DNA of 64,000 nt from Colocasia esculenta (GCA_014218235.1 CM024760.1:64792961-64856960); one strand, 5' to 3'. Positions 32,101 through 44,040 are shown, counted from the first letter of the stretch. The notes: generated by a model from the letters alone, not told the origin. Numbers and translations are program-made.

Positions 32101-33487
32101 ACATGGCACGTGGTAAGTGCAATTGATGTGATACATGATAAGTGAAAGTGGTAGAGTAAATGATGTGGAAACGTGTAAATTGTGTAAGTGTGAACATGTG
32201 TACATGTCAAATGTGTAAAAGTGAACAATGTGAATGAGTAAGTGTGTAGTGTGCAATCATGTGGGATAAATGTGTAAATTGTGAACTTATGATATATGTC
32301 ATGAAAGTGTTAAATGCATATCCAAACAGCAACCTAAATGTATGCAAAACGATGTTTCACATGTGTAAGAATGAGTAGAATCCATATTAGGAACTTCTCT
32401 TTCAAACATATGATAATCTCACATTAATTGCTATCATGTTGTGATTGAATCGTATATATATATAGCTCTCACGTGAATGAAATGGTAGTGAGCATGTAAT
32501 AGGATTTTCACGTTTGCAAAAGGTTGATTATGAATATTGCAAATGCATGAAAAATATTTGGATTCCATGCTAGTTGGAAGGCTCAAGTAGTATAAAAGTT
32601 TTATACTTAGTGCTCATGGATTGCTAAATGGTTTCACCATGTTTTAACCTTCAAGTCATGCTACAAATGTGAACCATGTGCATGTGATTTTATTATGTTA
32701 AAACAACAAGCAAATTGTATAAATAAATAAAAAAGGTCATGTAAAAAGCAAGTAGTCATCGTGCTAGCTTGTTCTTTTCTTTACGCTCAATTGTATGCTC
32801 TAGTAGTAGAAATATCTGTGGGTTAAAAGAATGTGTGGACGAATCATGCGACATGTTGAGTGTATAAAATAAGTGCATATGTATGATGAAATGCTCATGA
32901 TTTAGGATAAAATTTTGGTAGACTAAAGCATGCTCCTGTGAAGATAATATGTATTGCTAGTTGAGAGTAAAGACCATGAGTACCTTCGTGATTTGATGAT
33001 AGTGTGCATCTCTTTAATGTTAATGCCATATTGTGAGTGCGACATGTTTAAGTTTAAGACTTTGGTTTGCTTGCTGAGTCTTTGGACTCACTCTTGCTAC
33101 GGCGTACAGGTTGACAGGTATCTTTTTTCTAGAAGGAGGCTTGGTGAGGATCGTCATTAGAAGACTATTTTGGTGGAGCTATTACTAGTTGTACTTTCTT
33201 TTTTTTCCTAGCACGAAAAGGATTATTGTATGGACAATATTTGGACAATGTAGTTCTTTTATCTTGTATTAAGGTGGACATTGTCTTTCAATTTCGCTAT
33301 TTAGATTGTGGAATGTGTGTTAGTGATGGGTAAGAGTTGAGTTGATTATTTTATTCCGCTGTACTCTATTGCTATCCAGGTACATATCAACCTATCGACT
33401 AGTGTTGGGTACATGTCCCACTGTGACAACGCCCTTTATACCGATGGGGATTGGTATAATCGTACCGGTATGAAGAGGGTCGTTACA
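28961..33487 (+). repeat. 5' LTR of element B
   Basis: Over 4.5 kb long. It contains AT microsatellites (28988-29003 and 29101-29157) and a GACG-rich segment (30120-30215). A leader-like block with TTCTTTAAAACACC (about 30344) may be a TATA region. Two hairpins lie at 30778-30834. A long AT-rich remainder with many GTGTAA words follows. It differs from the 3' LTR by scattered substitutions and indels of about 26-28 bp (near 30434 and 32062). No protein family was recognised in its short frames. Confidence 0.92.
30778..30834 (+). repeat. Two adjacent hairpins in LTR B
   Basis: CTTGACGGCAAG (30778-30789) and CTTGCCGTCAAG (30794-30805) form a perfect 12-bp stem with loop AGAC. Directly after it, ACGGCAT (30815-30821) pairs with ATGCCGT (30828-30834). 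Both stems share the word GACGGCA or its complement. The 3' LTR copy (about 36024) lost one G in the first arm. Confidence 0.8.
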
Positions 33488-33491
33488 GAGA

Positions 33492-33504
33492 TTGGTATCA
33501 GAGA
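33492..33504 (+). other. Primer binding site of element B
   Basis: TTGGTATCAGAGA lies five bases after the 5' LTR end. It matches the initiator Met tRNA type site. Confidence 0.85.
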
Positions 33505-33673
33505 ACAAGGTTGAGACTGTACATGGATAGACCATCACCGTCACAATATTGCAAAATCTTCATAGGGAATTGTCCATATAAGTAGAAATTACTAATACTA
33601 GATGGAAGATAGTAAAGGGAATAGTTAGAATATAGTAACCTAGGTTCTAATTGAGTTATTTATTTTGCAGACG

Positions 33674-34221
33674 ATGGCTGGACGTGGTAGGCGTAGTGCT
33701 CAGTCTCGAAGGTATGAGCAGAACCGCAAGCTGAAGAATTTTGTGAAAGGACTTAAGCCATCAGTGAGGGTTAGGCTTCTGGAACTCGATTCGCGTATCT
33801 TAGGAGAACTTCTAGGTGTGACCACCCAGCAAGAGAATGGAGCGGGATCTCTCCCAGAGGGGGAGGCAACTCCAAGGAGAATATGATCAAGCCATCCCAA
33901 AGGGAAGATAAGAAGAAGGAGAAACCCTTGGAAAGTCAACAATCAACTGTGGCCTCAATCAACGAGAAACCTGAGTGCATCCAGTGCGGGAAGCGTCATG
34001 GCGGGAAAGAATGTTGGAGAAAGGAAGGAAGGTGTCTTAAATGCGGCAGCAAAGATCATCGGCTTAAAGAGAGTCCGAATCTGAAGACGAAGTTTACTCC
34101 ACGAGGTGCTTCATCGACGGTAATAAAGGGGCAAGGAGTAGCTGGTGATGACCTCGGCGACGTCACCACAGGTACTCGATGCGATCTTCGAGGACGAAGA
34201 TCTTTTTCTAGAGGGGGAGAG
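33674..34221 (+). pseudogene. gag-end remnant inside element B
   Basis: The frame 33674-33886 (MAGRGRRSAQSRRYEQNRKL ...) reads into a second frame 33883-34227. That one is Lys-rich and holds the Cys/His block CIQCGKRHGGKECW and CLKCGSKDHRL, two zinc knuckles of a gypsy gag. It then passes straight into a pol-end-like tail (alternative frame: VLDAIFEDEDLFLEGES) and the purine tract. Protease, RT and integrase are absent. The gag core before the knuckles is also mostly missing, so the element cannot supply its own proteins. Confidence 0.8.
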
Positions 34222-34367
34222 TGTTAGACCCCGAATTTTTATTCTTTTATATATATATATATATGGATATGTATGGTGTGTTGGGAGTTCGCTTGTTGTG
34301 TGCATAGCATGCGTAGTTCATTGTGCCTACTATAAGTTTTATACTCCTCTTGAGCATGAGCATATAC

Positions 34368-34428
<61 letters not shown>

Positions 34429-37400
34429 CGTGTATTCACGTAAAAGTGAGCAATTAGCTAAATTAAGAAGTAATATGAATGTTCTCTTTTCTTTTCCAAG
34501 AATCTTAGACCTAGAATGATTGAGTAATATTATGTATGTATTTTCTAAATATTGAAGAATATCCTATACTAGCTATTTCATGGAATTTTGTATGGGAGTA
34601 TATGAAGTACATATGTGTATGTAGGTATGTATGTTATCTTGTGCTGTGACAATTGTATACCTAATTCTACATGCATAACACCTTGGTGTACTTACGTATG
34701 CATGAGTATGTTTAGTTGTAAACATGGTTCATTGCATGGTTTAGTTAATGCGTACATTGTACTTCGTACATTGCATGTACATAAAGAGTTCAAGCATGGT
34801 AGGTGTATTTAGTAGTTATATTGGGATCTATACTCCTCATGAATAACATGCATGTATTTTTATGATAATTAGGTGAGAATAGTCAATTGGCTAAATTATG
34901 CATATAGTGCACATTAAGGAATCCTATGCATATAGTACTTAAGCAATGTTAGGTAAAGTTGTGCAAGTTAATCTAATTACCGGTGCACATGTTGTATCCA
35001 TCTATTTCAAGCATAATGTACATAAGTATGCTACACCCGTGTGTGTATACTATATATATGTCAAATCAAGTGTGTGTATGCATAGGTAGATATCTACGTA
35101 CATCTTATCTTAGTGTATTCATGTATGCTTGTGTATGCCTAGGTATAAATGCTATTGATTACCCGGTGTAGTAATATACATGTTATACCTTCTACTTTGT
35201 ATGCGTATGAAGATATTCATGTGCGTGTTGTTATCTTAAATGTACCTATGTATGTATGTGTAGGATAAGTAGTAATTATTGGATATTTGCATGGTGTAGT
35301 GGTGTGTACACTATACTACATAGGTCTCATGTGCATGTATGAGTGGGTTAAGCATGGTTCTGCGTGATTTTAAGTTCTTGCAGAAGAGTATCTTGGCGTC
35401 AACATACCTGGACGCCCATGTTATGTCAGCGTCCATATCGACGGACGCCAACCCTATGTAGCCGTCTAGGGATGTGGACGTCAATATCCCTAATTTTCTG
35501 TGCTCTGCAGAGCGCAGAGAACACTCATTGGGCCAGGCCTCTGATTGGGGAGATGTCTTCCCAACGTCTCTCTTGTCCCTTCAGCCCCTGCACGAGCCCC
35601 TCTTGCCCCTTATTCTTTAAAACACCTCTCTTTGCTACCCTAGAGAGCTCTCTTGGCTCATTTTCTAAAAGGAAACCCTAGCTGAGAGAAGAGATGAAGG
35701 ACTGACCTTGAGATCCGGCGATCTTCTTCGACAAGGAGGAAGTCCAAGCATAGGAGAAGGCTTCCCCGGTGTTGGACTGTGGCTTGCAACCCCCTGGAAC
35801 CCGGAGCAAAGGATTTCTGGAGGCTTCTTGGCAAGAGCCAAGGAGAGCTTCATCGGCTATTTTGATCCGTTTAGAGGTTTTCTTCAGGCAAGTAAACCCT
35901 AGGTCTTGAGCCTAGATATGTCCCCTAAGTCTCAGGAATTTTTGTGGATTTTAATTCGTGTCCTGGAGCCCCTATTCTGAATCTTTTTCCAAGCCCGGTC
36001 TGTGTTCTTACACAGACAGGAACTTGACGCAAGAGACCTTGCCGTCAAGTATCTGTTAACGGCATGCGATAATGACGTCAACCCCTGTACGCGCCAGGTC
36101 ATTGACGTTGAGTTCGTCAGGACAGAACCGTTAACTGTTTTCTCTCCCTTAAATGACTATTTTTCAATGTGCTTCTCGCGATGAGGATATACTGTAAACA
36201 CTATACGTTATGTAAGATATCTATTGTGGTGTGTGGATGGGTTATTGAGCATGGTATGAGTAATGCAATTTAATTGTTTTGCGAAAATGCATGTATGTCA
36301 AGACAATAACCTTCTTGATTCACTGTTTGGATGATTTAGTGAGGATCGGAAAGTGCTAAATGTTGTGAGCCACGTATGTATGCATCAGTCATCACCTGCA
36401 ATTTCTATGATTTTTCCATGTTTATATGATTTGTTAGAGTTTATGTTTTGGAAAATAGAGAACATGTGTAGGACTATTAATTCTCTAGTAAATCGTGCTT
36501 TGTGCAATAAATACGGGTAGAATTTTGTGTGAATACATGTATGTTAGGTCAGGGCTGAGGCATGTTAAATCAATTATTCATGCTAGATTCCATGCTAATA
36601 GGGATTTTAACTAGCATGTGAAATGGATGTTTGATTTTCTGTAAATTCGTTTTAGTTTCAAAAAATCCAAAAACTTGCATGCAGTGAAACCAGTATGTGG
36701 TTAAAATTTCAGGACATTTGGACAATTATATAGTGCAATATGAAATTTCCATGTAAAATGCGTGACTAATGCAAGCTATTATGAAATGATTTGGTTTCTG
36801 AACAATTTAACCTGATTAATGAAACTTCTGGAATGGTAATTATGGTCATCTGTAGTAGCATGGTTAGGAGAAAAACAGAGTCACATTGTGCATGAGAAAA
36901 TGAGGGAGATGTGAGTGTTATGTGTAAAATACGTGTTAAAACTCGGCATGAGTAAAGTGTAAAAGTTGTGCCTATGTGGCACTGCTACCCTAGAGGCATC
37001 GGGAGCCGTATATAGAAAAGTCCCTATAGAAGGCTCCATGTGATATAAGTTTGTCCCAAAGGCATTGGGAAAACCCCGGAGATAGACAAGTACCACTGGA
37101 TAGGGTGGAGAGGGCTTCTCCGGTCTGCGCAGTTACCAAGATTCACCGCTGTATTGCCTAGGTGGTGAGTATGTGTATGAGTTGTGTCATGCGTTGTGAT
37201 ATGAGTTGTGTTATGAGTTGTGTTGAGAGCTATGCTAAGGAATGAGCATGAGCTATGAGATATTTGTTAGTGTCCTCTACTGGTGGTTAGGACTATGTGT
37301 CAAGGCAAATTGTGAAATATGTGAACATGGCACGTGGTAAGTGCAATCGATGTGATACATGATAAGTGAAAGTGGTAGAGTAAATGATGTGGAAACGTGT

Positions 37401-38703
37401 AAATTGTGTAAGTGTGAACATGTGTACATGTCAAATGCATAAAAGTGAACAATGTGAATGAGTAAGTGTGCAATCATGTGGGATAAATGTGTTAATTGTG
37501 AAGTTATGATATATGTCATGAAAGTGTTAAATGCATATCCAAACAGCAACCTAAATGTATGCAAAGCGATGTTTCACATGTGTAAGAATGAGTAGAATCC
37601 ATATTAGGAACTTCCCTTTCAACATATGATAATCTCACGTTAATTGCTATCATGTTGTGATTGAATCGTATATATATATAGCTCTCATGTGAATGAAATG
37701 GTAGTGAGATGTAATAGGATTTTCACGTTTGCAAAAGGTTGATTATGAATATTGTAAAAGCATGAAAAATATTTGGATTCCATGCTAGTTGGAAGGCTCA
37801 AGTAGTATAAAAGTTTTATACTTAAGTGCTCATGGATTGCTAAATGGTTTCACCATGTTTTAACCTTCAAGTCATGCTACAAATGTGAACTATGCGCATG
37901 TGATTTTATTATGTTAAAACATCAAGCAAATTGTATAAATAAATATAAAAAGGTCATGTAGAAAGCAAGTAGTCATCGTGCTAGCTTGTTCTTTTCTTTA
38001 CTCTCAATTGTATGCTCTAGTAGTAGAAATATCTGTGGGTTAAAAGAATGTGTGGACGAATCATGCGACATGTTGAGTGTATAAAATAAGTGCATATGTA
38101 TGATGAAATGCTCATGATTTAGGATAAAATTTTGGTAGACTAAAGCATGCTCCTGTGAAGATAATATGTATTGCTAGTTGAGAGTAAAGACCATGAGTAC
38201 CTTCGTGATTTGATGATAGTGTGCATCTCTTTAATGTTAATGCCATATTATGAGTGTGACATGTTTAAGTTTAAGACTTTGGTTTGCTTGCTGAGTCTTT
38301 GGACTCACTCTTGCTACGGCGTACAGGTTGACAGGTATCTTTTTTCTAGAAGGAGGCTTGGTGAGGATCGTCATTAGAAGACTATTTTGTGGAGCTATTA
38401 CTAGTTGTACTTTATTTTTTTTCCTAGCACGAAAAGGATTATTTTATGGACAATATTTGGACAATGTAGTTCTTTTATCTTGTATTAAGGTGGACATTGC
38501 CTTTCAATTTCGCTATTTAGATTGTGGAATGTGTGTTAGTGATGGGAAAGAGTTGAGTTGATTATTTTATTCCGCTGTACTCTATTGCTATCCAGGTACA
38601 TATCAACCTATCGACTAGTGTTGGGTACATGTCCCACTGTGACGACGCCCTTTATACCGATGGGGATTGGTATAATCGTACCGGTATGAAGAGGGTCGTT
38701 ATA
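34222..38703 (+). repeat. 3' LTR of element B
   Basis: It is a direct repeat of 28961-33487. The AT microsatellite at 34368-34424 is longer and purer than in the 5' LTR. The terminal CA has become TA. Two deletions of about 26-28 bp relative to the 5' copy lie near 35714 and 37308. Confidence 0.92.
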
Positions 38704-38907
38704 AGCGACTTCGACGACACATATGGCATAGCAGGTCGCTTGTGGTAAATATGGCGGGCTTGCTGGAGCTGATGCACTATCTGATCCAGGTGCTTAACTG
38801 GGGCCGTCAAATTGTAAGGGAACAAAATGGAAACTACGCAAAGCTGCAGGCTCGAATACTTTAGTTGGTGGCAGCTTAGAAATAGCTAAGGCGCTGATGT
38901 TGCCCAT
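38704..38907 (-). pseudogene. Unknown minus-strand reading frame, right part (upstream half)
   Basis: A possible start at 38907 reads MGNISALAISKLPPTKVFEP and meets a stop near 38793. The frame then stays open (SASAPASPPYLPQATCYAIC) to the element B junction and continues without shift at 28960 (VAAGSSPLPRTSN ...). No family recognised. Confidence 0.45.
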
Positions 38908-38936
38908 GGTGGTAGCTACTAAGCAAGGGGAATCTT

Positions 38937-40490
38937 GAGGAAAGAGAAAAGGGCATAAAAATGAAATTTGACAAGGCTATGCATGTGAATGAAAAGGTGG
39001 AGAAAAAGATCTGCAAGTTGATGGAGGATGACTCGCACAAGGATAAGAAAATTGCATATATTCATGTGAGAAATTAGATGTTAAGCACAGAAATAAACAC
39101 TTTAAGCAAGGAGCATGCAATGCTTAGGACCAATATACAGCATCTGATGTCAGAGCTGACATATGAGATGAAAAACTATGAAGAATGGATTGCAGGACTA
39201 TGGAATGATGTCCATAGCCCTAGCACACATGTTGGCATATTTGAGGAGAAGGTCCTTGAGCTGATTGGAGAATGTGAGAGACTTGAAATAATTGTCATAG
39301 TACAGAGAAGAGTGTTTAAGGAGCAAAGCATCCTAAATAATGCATACACTAAGGAGTTGATGTAGAAATTTTAACCATGGGAAAGTGAAAGTGGGAAGTT
39401 GAGGGCTCAGTTGAAAGCATATCTTCCCTTGTTTTGCCCTTGCAAAGAAGCATTGCTTCACTGGGAGTCCAGATGCTTTCTTTGTTAGAGTATCAGAAAT
39501 TGGAGAATAACTCGATGCAAGGCTCATCATTGGTCACTTTCGATCATGGGAAAAGCTCCCAACAACATTCTAAGGATCCCAATAAAACTGAAGCAGATGG
39601 TGTTCTGGAGTTGCAGAAGTTGTAGCTCAAGATTGAAGAACTTCACAAAACATTAAAGGATTACTGGGGAACTTTGGTGCAGAAAAATCCAGATGTCAAT
39701 GCTATCTCAGCAGCTATATTAACAGATGTCGAAGTGCTAACACCAAGAAAAAGTTTGGGTAAAGAGGAAATTCAAGAAAATAGGTGTACTATCATGGAAG
39801 TTGAGGAGGATGTTCAGGAAACTGGCAAACATCATGAGATATGGTCTGTAGGTTCTCAGAGTTCTAAAGGCACCTATGAGCTGTTGATGAAAGACATCCT
39901 ATTGGATTATGCTTCCTATGATGTTGATACTGGCACTGAAGAAATTTCCAAAAATGGTAATTGGATGCTTGAATTGTGGGGAAACTACAGAGAAGGATGT
40001 CAACAACTAGGTTCCCCAACTAGCCAAGTCTCTGTCTGTTATCACTAAAGGGATAAGGATTATCATCAAACAGTGGTTATGGAGAAAGAAAAGCCTCGAC
40101 ACCCTTCTAAGCTCGTAGTTGAGAAGGAAGCAGCAATTGGCAAACCAGTGGCACCTAGGAAAGTAAAGGATTCCCACCAAGACTAAAACATGAAAATATT
40201 GGAATGTCTAGTATCTGATGCTCAGAGGCTGTCAGTTCTTAATAAAAGTGTGCAGGAAGTAAAAATGATTCTAGAGAACTCCGAGAAGAATGGCTCCCCA
40301 ACAAATATGAAATATGATACTATGAGATGGCAATTATGAGAGACTAAAAAAACCATCTCATAGTTGTTTGATATGAACTACCAGTTGACAAGGAAGGCAA
40401 AACATTGTTGTCCAGTCTCTGACAACAGTACAGGAGAATAGGAAATAGAAGACGGACAAAGAAGAGGAGAAGGACTTGGAGCTGTCGATG
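38937..40490 (+). pseudogene. NETWORKED1 (NET1/KIP1-like) protein fragment, decayed
   Basis: NET1 proteins link actin to membranes in plants through an N-terminal NAB domain and a long coiled coil. Here only the C-terminal part of such a coiled coil is seen. LMSELTYEMKNYEEWIAGLW, DVHSPSTHVGIFEEKVLELI and GECERLEIIVIVQRRVFKEQ lie at about 39145-39325. EADGVLELQKL lies at about 39592. NWMLELWGNYREGC lies at about 39960, followed by LVVEKEAAIGKPVAPRK and DAQRLSVLNKSVQEVKMILE. The frame changes once between 39360 and 39430. Stops occur at 39075, 39363, 39623, 40046, 40184 and later. There is no NAB domain and no proper C-terminus. Identification is from remembered family pattern; a protein search would settle it. 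Confidence 0.72.
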
Positions 40491-40519
40491 GGAAGAGAAG
40501 TTTTAAATGGCCAAACGCC

Positions 40520-40708
40520 TTTTGGGCGGTGCCAATTCGCCCCAATCAATGGTGCCAACTCATCTCCCCAAGCCGTGTCGGATCAACCTAGTGTGGTGCT
40601 GAACCACTCCCTTCCGCAACGCTTGTCCCCCAAGCTGGGGCGCAGAACCATCAACTCCCTGTGGGGGCCAGACCACCTCTTCCCCAAGGGTGCCGAACCA
40701 CCGCCACA

Positions 40709-40747
<39 letters not shown>

Positions 40748-41030
40748 GTGTACCGAACCAGCTCCCCACGAGTGCCAAAGCCTAGGAAATAGTGCGGAAT
40801 CACTCCTCAAATGTGTCGCGCTGACACACTTCTAAAAAGCCATGCGGTGCCGACCCGTGCCTAAGGGTTTGTGCCGAATCGCCCAGAGCACCGCCCATGC
40901 CCTAGGTGTGCCAAACCACCCAAGTCGAGGTGTGCTGAACCAGCTCACCCTTGGCCCTCCGGGTCGGTGGGCACCCAAACCCCGCCGAATCACCCCTGGC
41001 TACCTAAATCGGCAGGCATTAAAATCTTGC
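40520..41030. repeat. GC-rich degenerate tandem repeat with a G37 run
   Basis: A loosely repeated word, GTGCCGAACCACC with CTCCCCAAG or variants, recurs about ten times with spacing near 35-50 bp. A run of 37 G lies at 40710-40746. Open frames on both strands through here (for example 40476-40835) are products of the composition and are not called as genes. Confidence 0.7.
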
Positions 41031-41056
41031 CACTCAAAGGAGGCAAAATAAAATTT

Positions 41057-41338
41057 TTAAACCTCTTTAGTTGTGAGAGCTTCAATTAGCTTCTGGACAA
41101 CTCTTGTGCCATGTGTAACACACAAGATCTTAATCAATTGATCAGTTAAGCACAACAAAGACAGAGCTAGCATTACATCAGATTCAACTGGTTGTGCTCT
41201 TGTGATTATCTCAGAACATAGGTGGTTGTGATTATAGTCACTACCGACCATCAAACCAGGAGGAAGCAGTTCATGAGTAAATGAAGATGGATCAGCTACT
41301 TCCAAAGAATTAGTGCCATAAACAGAACTCTCATGCAT
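41057..41338 (-). pseudogene. PUF (Pumilio) repeat-like fragment
   Basis: The minus-strand frame ends LIKILCVTHGTRVVQKLIEAL. This looks like one PUF repeat, a helical unit that binds one RNA base in Pumilio proteins; the core resembles the N-THGTRVVQKLIE pattern of plant repeats. Upstream residues (SSFTHELLPPGLMVGSDYNH) could be the region before the repeats. A stop follows at once, so at most one repeat is kept. It is about 0.6 kb from the NET1 fragment and on the opposite strand. It could be a chance resemblance. Confidence 0.45.
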
Positions 41339-41345
41339 TTGGTCT

Positions 41346-42119
41346 GATGAGTGGAAACAATGATCATCTATTCATGAAATAACTGAAGCCACTTGCTAGG
41401 ACTGGGACTCAGGGCAGAGCAATGAGTGTCCTTGTCATATTTTTGGGGTAGGTTGACCAATAACATCAAGTTTATAGATGTGCCAATCTTAGTTCCATCA
41501 AAAATATGCCCCCTTATGTTATCATGGGAGATCAAAGAAATAAAAGCTACAAGATTGTTAGGATAAAATTACCCACTAGAAGTGATGACTCATGTCTGTT
41601 GCACAACACTTGATATGGCCATATCTGTTGGCACATTTCAAGATTTATATCAACAAATTTCAAACTGGAAGGCTCTTAACGATAGATCTCTAATTTCTTC
41701 ATCTCAGCCAAGAACTTCTGAAGCATCACATGAATAGCTTCTGGATTTTCAAGTGTCATCGAAGAGGCAGACATGGCGGCGCTTGGAGTGGGCTCAACCA
41801 CACCATACCACGGCTACCAATTCACATGGTACATAGTTGGGGCCACTTCAAGCAAGACATATCACTTTCTCCATATAGAGAATTAAGGAAGGAGCGAGTC
41901 AAGGATTGATGGCCTGATGTCTAGTTCAACAAGGAAGCACACTCCCCATCCTCCAATAAGTAATGTCAAATTAGTCACTAAGCCAGCTTCGATCATTCTA
42001 TTCGAGCCAACACAACGAAATTCACCCCCGAGCGTCATTGTGCTCAATTTTCACTCGCATTGTCTGCTGGTGGGGAGCATTTGTGGGCATGTGATTTTGA
42101 GTCAGTATGGATGAAGTGC
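41346..42119. other. No recognised feature
   Basis: Short frames exist on both strands: minus MSASSMTLENPEAIHVMLQK near 41770, plus 41917-42114. Neither resembles a known family. It may belong with the host-gene fragments to its left or with the LTR-like array to its right. Confidence 0.3.
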
Positions 42120-42123
42120 CAAG

Positions 42124-42214
42124 GTCGACCCAGACAAGGACCCAGGTCGACCTGCAGCACAATCAAGTCGGCCTGCTAAGAAAGTTTGTCGACACACGAT
42201 GAGAGTGTGTCGAC
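42124..42214. promoter_or_regulatory. Four GTCGAC palindromes outside element C
   Basis: Cores lie at 42124 and 42146 (AGGTCGACCT type) and at 42188 and 42209 (TGTCGACACAC type). These are the flank types of element C, but the site is 175-265 bp left of its boundary, so it belongs to different DNA. Confidence 0.45.
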
Positions 42215-42219
42215 ACACA

Positions 42220-42389
42220 TTGAAGAAAAACGGCACACATTGGTCCCAAGAGAAACAACACACCATCCATTAGTGTCATATCACCATGAGAAACGACACA
42301 CCATCCATTCATGCCATATCACCTATATCAACAAAGAGAAGTGGCACACCACATTGGTGTTGTATCATCTATGTCAACCAAGAAAAATG
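42220..42389. repeat. Tandem array with GAGAAACGGCACACC words, left part
   Basis: About four degenerate units carry AAGAGAAACRACACACCATCC and GCCATATCACC. The array stops at the AAATG duplication of element C and resumes at 57294. Confidence 0.65.
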
Positions 42390-44040
42390 TGAAGGATCGA
42401 GGTGAATGTGTGGAAAAGATCTAGAAGGGGGGGATGAATAGATCTAAGCCACTTTTGCGGAAGCTTAAACAATTTTAAAAACACTTTAGAATCAGAGGCA
42501 ATTTTATCAGTGAAAAGTCACAAATCTGATAAGATTAGAGTGAGTTGGTAAAAAAGATGTGAAATAAGTTGTTTAAGTGAGTAAAATCGATCCTATGCAA
42601 GCATCTAGCAGGTATGAATTAATCAAACCACAAATAGACAAGTGCACCAAGATTTTTGAGGTGGTTCGAAAATCACCCAAGTGATTCCTACATCCACCCC
42701 TCACAACCCGTGAGGATTCACTAAACACAACTGGGTAACAGACCCACTGGAGCCTGACAACTCCAACACTGGAGACTTACAACTCCACCACTTCTAGAAC
42801 AAGACTACTCTAGAACAACTGAGCAAGACTGCTCAACCACACTTGAGTTCGACAACTCAAAATTGAGCACAACGGCTCAAACAACCTGAGCACAAGGCTC
42901 ACACAATTACTTGCTAGCACCAACTCAAGACATAGATTTCTAGCAACAGATCTAGTCGAAATTTGAGAACACTAATGAGAATTATGCAGAAGCACTTGCA
43001 TAATCTCAAGAGATATCTCAGAAGAACAGAAGTACAGTAAAATGTATTGAATGACTTCGTTCTTCAAGTGTACTCCCTTGTAGAAGCTTGGATGGGAAGA
43101 AGCTTGCAAACTTGAAGTCCAAGGCGATGCTCGCAATCTGGGAGGTTGGATCTTCCTTGAATCTTCTCCAACGATGGCTTCTACTTGATCTGCTTCCTTG
43201 GGATGCTTCAGAGGCTTCTTCAAAGATCAAACCCCAATTCTCACACATTGAATTGGTGAGATGAGGTCTTCTGGAACCTCCAGGAAGGCAGAGGAGGAGA
43301 CACGAGCTCTTGTGGCCGCCAGGAACTTTTCAGGAGGCACAAGAGTTTGTTGGTTCGGCTCTTCTGATGATTGGCCATAAACGGGGCTTTTATACACAAA
43401 AGATTCCAGGTATACCCTTTTGGGTACAAGGGCACGCGATCCCAGGTTGATTCCTGATCGCCCTAGGAAGGCCGTGGATTCAGCAAAGGTAAGTTGGAAT
43501 CTTCTGGAGTGTGTTGACCTGCCCTGGTGGTAGTGTCAACACAATGATCAAAGCCTGAATATGGTCTCTGGAAAAACCATGGTGTTGACACACTCTTCAG
43601 GTGGTGTCGACACCCTGATTGCAAACTGAATGCTTGATCTTCTGGAAAGCCATCCTGTGTCGACAACACAATCCAATTGGTGTCGACACCCTGATTAAAC
43701 CTGAGAACTGGCATTCGGTGGGAAGTCCAGTGTGTCGACACACAATCAGCACATATGTGTATTCTGCCTTCGGACTGAGACCTTGTGTCGACACCATGAG
43801 GGGTGTGTCGACACACTTTTACACACAGGTTTGTTCCTGAAAATATAACACATATATCATTAGTTAAATGATTTATCAAGAATATAAATGATAAATGTGG
43901 ATTAAAAACATGCCTTTTTGAACATGATTTCAGGTAACATATTTATGACATGTTTCGTTTAAATTGCTTTAAAAAAAACAAAACTCTTGTCATCATCAAA
44001 ATAGGAGGGAAATGTTATGAAATATACACTCAACCCAACA
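42390..44040 (-). repeat. 3' LTR of element C
   Basis: It is read TGTTGGGTTGAG ... CCTTCA on the minus strand and matches 55605-57293. About seven GTCGAC-type palindromes remain (43500-43810), several with a G-to-T or A-type change. TATAAAAG (minus) is at about 43387-43394. It is about 40 bp shorter than the 5' LTR, partly from a missing palindrome segment near 43745. Confidence 0.92.

Larger units (their letters stand above)
28961..38703 (+). mobile_element. Non-autonomous gypsy-type element B with giant LTRs
   Basis: Two near-identical direct repeats of 4527 bp (28961-33487) and 4482 bp (34222-38703) start TGTTAGACCCC and end CGTTACA or CGTTATA. They flank only 734 bp of internal DNA. The target duplication AGCGA is exact (28956-28960 and 38704-38708). 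A primer binding site TTGGTATCAGAGA lies 5 bases after the 5' LTR, and a purine tract GAGGGGGAGAG lies before the 3' LTR. The inside keeps only gag-end pieces. This is the layout of a large-LTR deletion derivative that would need enzymes from a relative. Confidence 0.93.

Noticed and set aside
40476..40835. 119-codon open frame with poly-Gly, and opposite poly-Pro frames
   Set aside because: They are a product of the G37 run and GC-rich repeats.
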